A stretch of DNA of 34,741 nt from Reyranella soli (GTDB lineage Bacteria > Pseudomonadota > Alphaproteobacteria > Reyranellales > Reyranellaceae), in the NCBI RefSeq assembly GCF_007992495.1, contig NZ_BKAJ01000055.1, positions 1-34,741 on the forward strand, in the 5' to 3' direction. This document shows positions 29,515-34,741 of the stretch, one piece after another. The position numbers and the translations under genes are program-made. The notes beneath the pieces were generated by a model. That model did no database searches. It worked only from the letters and a program-made list of their open reading frames with translations, and was not told the origin of the DNA. Each line of letters opens with the position of its first letter. The first letter of the stretch is position 1.

Positions 29515-30453
29515 ATGGCGAGGCATATCGCCCATCGATTGATGATTTCACTGCCGGTTTTGCTCGGTGTGTTGCTGATCGGCTTCCTGCTGCTGCAGGT
29601 CGTGCCGACCGATCCGGCGACCGTCGTGGCCGGTCCGACGGCGACCAAGGCCGAGGTCGCCGCCATCCGCCAGCAGCTCGGCCTCGACGAGCCGCTGTGG
29701 ATCCAGTTCGGGCGCTATCTCGGCCGCGTGCTGCAGCTCGATCTCGGCCGGTCGATGATCTCCAACCGGCCCGTGGTCGACGAGATTGCGCTCACTTTCT
29801 GGCCGACCGTCGAATTGATGCTGGCCTGTCTCGTCTGGGCGGTGCCGCTCGGCATCGCGCTCGGCACGCTGGCGGCACGCCGTCGCGGTACGCTGATCGA
29901 TCGCGCCATCATGGCGCTGTCGGTGATGGGCGTGTCGGTGCCGGTCTTCTGGGTCGGCCTGCTGCTGATCCAATATGTCGGCGGCGCGGGCCTGCTGCCC
30001 TTCCAGGGGCGCAACGGGCCGATTTGGACGCCAGCGGGCTTCCTCAGCATCATCCTGCCCGCCGTGACCCTGGGCGCGGTGTTCGTCGGACCGGTGGCAC
30101 GCATGACACGCACGTCATTGCTCGAAACGCTCGGCGCCGACTATGTGCGCACGGCACGCGCCAAGGGCGCCTCGGACTGGCGCGTCACTATCCGTCACGC
30201 ATTGCGGAACGCCATGATCCCGGTGGTGACGCTGGTCGGCCTGCAGATCGGCTTCCTGCTGGGCGGCTCGATCGTCACCGAAACCATGTTCGCCTGGCCC
30301 GGCGTCGGCCGCATGGCCGTCGGCGCCATCACCTCGAGCGACTTCCCGCTGGCGCAGGGTGCGATCCTTATCCTCGCCGTGGGGTTCATGATGATCAATC
30401 TGGCCGTCGACGTGCTGTACGCCTACCTCGATCCAAGGATCGCGAGGTCATGA
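29515..30453 (+). CDS. Dipeptide/oligopeptide-type ABC transporter permease (DppB/OppB family)
   Basis: 312-aa permease. MARHIAHRLMISLPVLLGVLLIGFLLLQVVPTDPAT is the typical first helix and DPA motif; LGLDEPLWIQFGRYLGRVLQLDLGRSM, the periplasmic loop, and TRTSLLETLGADYVRTARAKGASDWRVTIRHALRNAMIPV, the EAA loop, follow. I chose ATG 29515 because homology begins there; there is no strong ribosome site and the longer in-frame ATG 29437 adds unconserved sequence. Paired with the DppC-like gene at 30539; an 85-bp gap between them holds a palindromic repeat. The two ATPases (DppD/F) expected for this class are not in the window. Confidence 0.93.
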   Translation: MARHIAHRLMISLPVLLGVLLIGFLLLQVVPTDPATVVAGPTATKAEVAAIRQQLGLDEPLWIQFGRYLGRVLQLDLGRSMISNRPVVDEIALTFWPTVELMLACLVWAVPLGIALGTLAARRRGTLIDRAIMALSVMGVSVPVFWVGLLLIQYVGGAGLLPFQGRNGPIWTPAGFLSIILPAVTLGAVFVGPVARMTRTSLLETLGADYVRTARAKGASDWRVTIRHALRNAMIPVVTLVGLQIGFLLGGSIVTETMFAWPGVGRMAVGAITSSDFPLAQGAILILAVGFMMINLAVDVLYAYLDPRIARS

Positions 30454-30455
30454 TA

Positions 30456-30523
30456 TCTTCCGGACCGCGCGCTTCCAGCGCGCTCATGAATCCGAGCGCG
30501 CAGGATGCGCGCGGTCCGGAAGA
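30456..30523. repeat. 68-bp interrupted palindrome between the two permease genes
   Basis: Outer arms TCTTCCGGACCGCGCGC and its reverse complement (ending at 30523) are nearly perfect, with inner GCGCGCTC/GAGCGCGC arms around an ATGAATCC centre. A related element with the core GGACCGC, a GGCCTCCAGGCC stem and a TCATGA centre starts at 34691. A member of a dispersed REP-type family; as RNA it would form a very stable stem-loop within the operon. Confidence 0.8.
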
Positions 30524-30538
30524 GCATGAGCGCTCCCG

Positions 30539-31444
30539 ATGACCGACGCCACCCTCTCCCTGCAAAGCGAGGCCGACCAGCGAGCCATCGCCGCGATCCG
30601 GCGCAAGAACGCCGTGTGGCGCCGCATCCTGCGCGATCCGGCGGCGGCCGCGGCGGCGATCTTCCTGTTCGTCATCGTCGCCGCGGCGATCCTGGCGCCT
30701 CTGATTGCGCCGCACGATCCCTACGCCAGCAACATGCGCCTGCGTTTCTGCAAGCCGCTCGGCGACCGCTGCCCGACCTTCCTTCTGGGGGCAGACAACC
30801 AGGGCCGCGACATGCTGAGCCGCATCCTGTTCGGCCTGCGCGCCACCCTGGGCATGGGCGTGATCGCGGTCGCCGTCGGCGGCGGCCTCGGCGCCCTGAT
30901 CGGCCTCAGCGCCGCCTACTTCAAGCGCCTCGACACGCCGCTGATGCGCCTGGTCGACGTGCTGCTGTCCTTCCCCTCGATTCTGTTCGGCCTCGCCATC
31001 GCCGCCGTGCTGGGCACCGGCCTGTTCTCCCTGGTGATCGCGCTCTCGGTCGCCGCCGTGCCGTCGATCGCCCGCATCGCCCGCGGCGCGGCACAGTCGA
31101 TCATGCAGCAGGAATACATGGAGGCCGGCCGCGCCGTCGGCCTGGGCGACGCCGCCCTGATCTGGCGTTACTTGGCGCGCAACTGCTGGCCGACCATCCT
31201 GATTTACATGACGCTGCAGCTCGGCCAGGCGATCCTTTTGGGCGCCGCCCTCTCCTTCCTCGGCCTCGGCGCCCAGCCGCCAACGGCAGAGTTGGGCAGC
31301 ATGGCGGCCGACGGCCGCAAGTTCCTGCAGATCGCGCCCAACGTCTCGACCTTCCCCTGTGCGGCGATCTTCCTCGTCGTTCTCGCATTCAACGTCCTGG
31401 GCGACGCGCTGCGCGATGCCCTCGATCCCAAGCTCAGGCAATAA
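30539..31444 (+). CDS. Dipeptide/oligopeptide-type ABC transporter permease (DppC/OppC family)
   Basis: 301-aa permease. The cytoplasmic start and RRILRDPAAAAAAIFLFVIVAAAILAPLIAPHDPY, then HxLGxDxxGRD-like LLGADNQGRDMLSRILFGLRATLGMGV, are the DppC hallmarks. The EAA loop is EYMEAGRAVGLGDAALIWRYLARNCWP, and the end LVVLAFNVLGDALRDALDPKLRQ is the standard closing block. Starts at ATG 30539 just after the palindromic repeat and stops 14 bp before the binding-protein gene. Confidence 0.94.
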   Translation: MTDATLSLQSEADQRAIAAIRRKNAVWRRILRDPAAAAAAIFLFVIVAAAILAPLIAPHDPYASNMRLRFCKPLGDRCPTFLLGADNQGRDMLSRILFGLRATLGMGVIAVAVGGGLGALIGLSAAYFKRLDTPLMRLVDVLLSFPSILFGLAIAAVLGTGLFSLVIALSVAAVPSIARIARGAAQSIMQQEYMEAGRAVGLGDAALIWRYLARNCWPTILIYMTLQLGQAILLGAALSFLGLGAQPPTAELGSMAADGRKFLQIAPNVSTFPCAAIFLVVLAFNVLGDALRDALDPKLRQ

Positions 31445-31458
31445 GGAGGCTTTTAGGC

Positions 31459-33033
31459 ATGTCCAATCGTTTGCTTCTCGCGGCGCTCGCCGCGACCGCC
31501 ATCGGCGCGGCGGCGCCGGCGATGGCGCAGAAGACCGTGACCATCGTGCGCGAGATCGACACCGACCGCTACGATCCGCACAAGTCGACCGCCCGTTCCG
31601 GCGCCGAGGTCATGTACATGATCGGCGACACGCTGGTGAACCTCGACTACGACATGAAGACGCTGAAGCCCGGGCTCGCCACCAGCTGGACGATGTCGCC
31701 CGACGGCCTCACCTACACCTTCAAGCTGCGCGACGACGTGAGCTTCTGCAGCGGCAAGAAGATGACCGCCAAGGACGTGGTCGCGACCTACGAGCGCTGG
31801 CTCGATCCCGAGACCAAGGGCCTGGTGAAGTGGCGCATGGGCGAGGTCGACAAGATCACGGCCGTCGACGACACCACGGTCGAGTACAAGCTCAAGAAGC
31901 CGTTCTCCGAGCTGCTCTACCAGATGACGCAGTACTTCCACACCATCCTGAACGTCGACCAGGTCAAGCAGCTGGGCGCCGACTTCGGCGTCAAGGGCGT
32001 CGACGGCACCGGCCCGTTCTGCTTCGAAAGCTGGACGCCGCGCGATTCGACGGTGCTCACCAAGCACAAGGGCTACAAGTGGGGCCCCTCCTACTATGAC
32101 GTGACCGAAGCCCAGGTCGACAAGGTGATCTGGAAGGTCGTGCCCGAGGAGAATACCCGCGTGACCGCCCTGCAGGCAGGCCAGGCCGATGCCAGCCAGT
32201 ACGTACCATACTGGTCGATCAAGGAGCTGCAGGCCAACAAGTCGCTGTCCGTGACCAAGGCCGAGAACTTCTTCTGGACCTACTTCATCGGCTTCAAGGT
32301 CGACAAGGAGCTGATGAACGACGTGCGCGTGCGCAAGGCGATGAACCTCGCCGTCGACCAGAAGGCGATCGCCGAGGCCGTCACCTTCGGCCTCGCCGAG
32401 CCGGCCTCGACCCTGCTGATGCCGGGCGTGCTCGATTTCAACGACAAGGTCGACCGCGCGGTCTACGGCGAGAACGTCAAGGAGGCCGAGAAGCTTCTGG
32501 ACGAGGCCGGCTGGAAGAAAGGCTCCGACGGCTTCCGCTACAAGGACGGCAAGAAGCTGGCGCCGATCGTCTATGGCATCTCCGGCGCCTTCAAGGAGAT
32601 CGCCGAGGCCGTGCAAGGCGACCTGCGCAAGGTCGGCATCGACCTGCAGATACAGCTCTTCGACTCGACCGTGGCGTGGGGCAAGCTCGCGACCCAGGAG
32701 TTCGACGCCTTCGGCATGAGCTTCCCCTATGTCAGCGCCGGCGATGCGTTGAACCTCTACTTCCGCTCGGCCAACACGCCGACGCCCAACCGCATGAACT
32801 GGAAGGACAAGGAAACCGACGAGCTTCTGGACAAGGGCTCGACCGCGACCGACGACAAGGTGCGCGCCGAGGCCTATGCCGCGGTCCAGCAGAAGGTGCA
32901 TGACGCGGCGGTGTGGATCCCGCTGTTCCACGAGCCGCTGTTCGTCGTCGCCGGCTCCAAGCTGAAGCCCATCCGCGCCCACGGCAACTACGGCTGCGGC
33001 CTCAACAAGGGGCTGGGCATCGCGTTCAAGTAG
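31459..33033 (+). CDS. Dipeptide/oligopeptide-type ABC transporter substrate-binding protein (SBP family 5)
   Basis: 524-aa periplasmic binding protein. Signal peptide LLLAALAATAIGAAAPAMA-Q near residue 24. Hallmarks: DTLVNLDYDMKTLKPGLATSWTMSPDGLTYTFKLRDDVSF, then GTGPFCFESWTPRDS and VRVRKAMNLAVDQKAI. Strong ribosome site AAGGAGG at 31443-31449, about 9 nt before ATG 31459. Family-5 proteins bind peptides, nickel, opines, cyclic or amide-rich solutes; here the neighbours are amidohydrolases, so a non-peptide ligand is possible. The gene ends in a REP-flanked gap before the last amidohydrolase. Confidence 0.94.
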   Translation: MSNRLLLAALAATAIGAAAPAMAQKTVTIVREIDTDRYDPHKSTARSGAEVMYMIGDTLVNLDYDMKTLKPGLATSWTMSPDGLTYTFKLRDDVSFCSGKKMTAKDVVATYERWLDPETKGLVKWRMGEVDKITAVDDTTVEYKLKKPFSELLYQMTQYFHTILNVDQVKQLGADFGVKGVDGTGPFCFESWTPRDSTVLTKHKGYKWGPSYYDVTEAQVDKVIWKVVPEENTRVTALQAGQADASQYVPYWSIKELQANKSLSVTKAENFFWTYFIGFKVDKELMNDVRVRKAMNLAVDQKAIAEAVTFGLAEPASTLLMPGVLDFNDKVDRAVYGENVKEAEKLLDEAGWKKGSDGFRYKDGKKLAPIVYGISGAFKEIAEAVQGDLRKVGIDLQIQLFDSTVAWGKLATQEFDAFGMSFPYVSAGDALNLYFRSANTPTPNRMNWKDKETDELLDKGSTATDDKVRAEAYAAVQQKVHDAAVWIPLFHEPLFVVAGSKLKPIRAHGNYGCGLNKGLGIAFK

Positions 33034-33060
33034 GCGAGACGGTCCTTACCCCTTCATGTT

Positions 33061-33149
33061 CCTCTCCCCCGCTAGGGGGAGAGGTTAGGTGAGGGGGAAT
33101 CGACGTGCGTAACCCCCTCACCCAGCCTCTCCCCCTAGCGGGGGAGAGG
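33061..33149. repeat. Inverted pair of REP-like hairpins (copies 2 and 3)
   Basis: Copy 2 (33061-33084, GCTA loop) and copy 3 (33126-33149, TAGC loop) are the same 10-bp-stem hairpin as at 7-30, placed head to head. The flanks also mirror each other (CCCCTTCATGTT... and ...AGGCATGAGGG), and the spacer carries GTGAGGGGG / CCCCCTCAC arms. This is the pattern of a bacterial interspersed mosaic element. It lies in the 180-bp gap before the final gene and may separate its expression from the transporter. Confidence 0.85.
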
Positions 33150-33213
33150 AGGCATGAGGGAAAAGAGCGAAGTCAAGAGTGACGAAAGTGAATCTCCGGA
33201 GGAACGTACTCCC

Positions 33214-34680
33214 ATGACCAAGACCACCAAGATCTCCGACCTCGACCATGTCGTGGCCTGGGACGAATCCGAGCGCCGGCACGTCTATGTCGATGGCGGC
33301 GACCTCGTGTTCAAAGGCAACGAGATCGTCCATGTCGGGCCGGGCTACACTGGCACGGCCGACGCCACGATCGACGGCAAGGGATTCATGGCGATCCCGG
33401 GCTTCGTCAACGTGCACAGCCATCCCTTCTCCGAGCCCGCCAACAAGGGCCTGACGGAGGAGTATGGCAGCGACAAGCTCGGCCAAAGCTCGCTCTACGA
33501 ATACCTGCCGGTGTTCGGCCTCGATGCCGAGGATGCGGGACCCTCGACCATGGTGGCGATGTCGGAGCTCCTGAAGAGCGGCGTCACCACCATCTCCGAC
33601 CTGTCGATGAGCCGCGACGGTTGGGTCGACGATCTCGCGGCGACGGGCATTCGCGCCGTGGTCTGCCCGATGATGCGCCAGGGTTACTGGTACACCAAGA
33701 ACGGCCATACGGTGGAATACGCCTGGGACGAGAAGGCCGGCGAGAAGGCCTTCGCGGCCGCGATGAAGACAATCGACGAGGCCACGAAGCATCCCAGCGG
33801 CCGCATCTCCGCCATGGTCGGCCCCTCGCAGATCGACACCTGCAAGGAGGGCTACTTCAGGGAGGCACTGCAGGAAGCCAAGCGGCGCAACATCCCGATG
33901 CAGACGCACGCCTGCCAGGCCGTCGTCGAGTTCTATGAGATGGTGCATCGACACGGCAAGACGCCCATCGAATGGCTCGATTCGATCGGCGTGCTCGGGC
34001 CCGACCTGGTGATCGGCCACGGCATCTTCCTGAGCGACCATCCGCAGATCCATTATCCGCACGCCAACGACTTCGAGCTGCTGCGCGACTCCGGCGCATC
34101 GGTGGCGCACTGCCCGACCGTATTCGCGCGCCGCGGTATGGTGCTGAACTCGATCGGCCGCTACATGAATGCCGGCATCACCGTCGGCATCGGCACCGAC
34201 ACCTTCCCGCACAACATGGTCGATGAGATCAGGCTCGCCTGCTACGTCGCGCGCGTCTTCACCAGCAACTACAAGATGGGCACCACGCGCCACGCCTTCG
34301 AGGCGGCGACCGTGGGCGGTGCCAAGATCCTGCGCCGGCCCGACCTCGGCCGCCTGGCGCCGGGCTGCAAGGCCGACTTCTCGCTGGTCGACATGAGCCA
34401 TCCCTACATGCAGCCCGCGCACGAGCCGGTCAGGAGCCTGATCTACTCGGCGAGCGAGCGCGCCATCCGCCACGTCTATGTCGACGGCGCGCAGGTCGTG
34501 AAGGACGGCAAGGTGCTGACGGTCGACGTCGATGCTGCGACCCAGGGCCTGATCGAAGGCCAGCGCAAGCGGCTCAAGACCGTGCCCCAGCGCGACTGGG
34601 CCGGCCGCACCGCCGACCAGCTGGCGCCGCCGGTCTACGGGACGAAGGATCGCCTGCCCCAGTCGAGGCCGGTGACTTGA
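33214..34680 (+). CDS. Amidohydrolase of the ATZ/TRZ / cytosine-deaminase-like branch
   Basis: 488-aa metal-dependent hydrolase or deaminase. Metal motif HSH (His68, His70) in IPGFVNVHSHPFSEP, His in MQTHACQ, His in VIGHGIFLS and Asp in VGIGTDTFPHN form the standard ligand set; SGASVAHCPTVFARRG is the usual substrate loop, and LGRLAPGCKADFSLVD the closing strand. I chose ATG 33214 because GGAGG (33198-33202) precedes it and the longer start from 33154 lies in REP sequence. Members dechlorinate or deaminate triazines, deaminate adenine/guanine or cytosine derivatives, or hydrolyse cyclic amides. The transporter directly upstream suggests that its ligand is the enzyme's substrate or a precursor, but the substrate is not inferable. 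Confidence 0.9.
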   Translation: MTKTTKISDLDHVVAWDESERRHVYVDGGDLVFKGNEIVHVGPGYTGTADATIDGKGFMAIPGFVNVHSHPFSEPANKGLTEEYGSDKLGQSSLYEYLPVFGLDAEDAGPSTMVAMSELLKSGVTTISDLSMSRDGWVDDLAATGIRAVVCPMMRQGYWYTKNGHTVEYAWDEKAGEKAFAAAMKTIDEATKHPSGRISAMVGPSQIDTCKEGYFREALQEAKRRNIPMQTHACQAVVEFYEMVHRHGKTPIEWLDSIGVLGPDLVIGHGIFLSDHPQIHYPHANDFELLRDSGASVAHCPTVFARRGMVLNSIGRYMNAGITVGIGTDTFPHNMVDEIRLACYVARVFTSNYKMGTTRHAFEAATVGGAKILRRPDLGRLAPGCKADFSLVDMSHPYMQPAHEPVRSLIYSASERAIRHVYVDGAQVVKDGKVLTVDVDAATQGLIEGQRKRLKTVPQRDWAGRTADQLAPPVYGTKDRLPQSRPVT

Positions 34681-34690
34681 TTCATTTCAT

Positions 34691-34741
34691 GCCGGACCGC
34701 GGGCCTCCAGGCCCGCATCATGATCATGAGCGGGCCTGGAG
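34691..34741. repeat. Palindromic repeat, second family member, cut by the window end
   Basis: GCCGGACCGCGGGCCTCCAG opens an arm that folds around a TCATGATCATGA centre (about 34718-34729), followed by GCGGGCCTGGAG, the start of the returning arm. Symmetry predicts about 15 more bases past the window. It shares the CCGGACCGC start, TCCAG block and TCATGA centre with the element at 30456-30523. Confidence 0.75.

Noticed and set aside
1..34741. CRISPR array, rRNA, tRNA or complete insertion sequence
   Set aside because: No regularly spaced repeats of the right size, no conserved RNA gene segments and no transposase motifs were seen on either strand.

Overview
This window is high-GC DNA (apart from a short AT-rich patch near 3.2 kb) with dense, translationally coupled operons, many ABC-type uptake systems and short GC-rich palindromic intergenic repeats. 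That fits a soil- or water-dwelling alphaproteobacterium with a large catabolic genome (Bradyrhizobium- or Reyranella-like). This placement is inference from gene style and repeats; there is no rRNA or other phylogenetic marker here. I see no tRNA, rRNA, CRISPR array or complete insertion sequence.

Layout. (a) 0-1.7 kb: a polar amino-acid binding protein and, divergently, an Asp/Glu/hydantoin racemase-family enzyme. (b) 1.7-4.1 kb: a scar region with a lone DUF3987 P-loop protein, an AT-rich operator-like patch, an orphan intrinsic terminator and a decayed LysR regulator that has lost its start codon, reading frame and C-terminus. (c) 4.1-9.0 kb, minus strand: an operon read as permease - Rieske oxygenase - ATPase - permease - binding protein, i.e. 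a NitT/TauT-type importer with two different permeases wrapped around a mononuclear-iron oxygenase. (d) 9.0-9.7 kb: a control region with three copies of a GTCAGTATACTGAC-type palindrome. (e) 9.7-14.9 kb, plus strand: a cyclic amidohydrolase, then the large (Mo), medium (FAD) and small (2x[2Fe-2S]) subunits of a molybdenum hydroxylase, each stop overlapping the next start, then a small frameshifted ORF. (f) 14.8-15.9 kb: a MarR regulator and the C-terminal remnant of a conjugation ATPase, TrbB. (g) 15.9-21.1 kb, minus strand: a five-gene operon with two luciferase-like FMNH2-dependent monooxygenases flanking a polar amino-acid ABC importer. (h) 21.5-25.9 kb, minus strand: a proline- and cysteine-rich membrane-anchored protein, an acyl-CoA synthetase, a flavin-reductase-fold protein and an N-carbamoyl-D-amino-acid hydrolase. 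(i) 25.9-26.4 kb: a ParD antitoxin with a strong operator-like palindrome and a broken ParE toxin. (j) 26.5-29.4 kb, minus strand: a DapA/aldolase-superfamily enzyme, a dihydropyrimidinase/D-hydantoinase and a DinB-fold protein. (k) 29.5-34.7 kb, plus strand: a dipeptide/Opp-type importer (two permeases and a binding protein; no ATPase in view) and an ATZ/TRZ-type amidohydrolase.

How it may work together: the recurring chemistry is opening of cyclic amides and ureides and recovery of amino acids. Racemase, D-hydantoinase and N-carbamoyl-D-amino-acid hydrolase are the three enzymes of the classical hydantoin-to-D-amino-acid route, although they lie in three separate transcription units. Around them are two further amidohydrolases, a Mo hydroxylase, a Rieske oxygenase and two flavin monooxygenases, each next to its own importer. 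The window reads as a catabolic accessory region for N-heterocycles and modified amino acids, assembled by repeated recombination (TrbB, DUF3987, ParDE and LysR scars). Individual substrates cannot be read from sequence.
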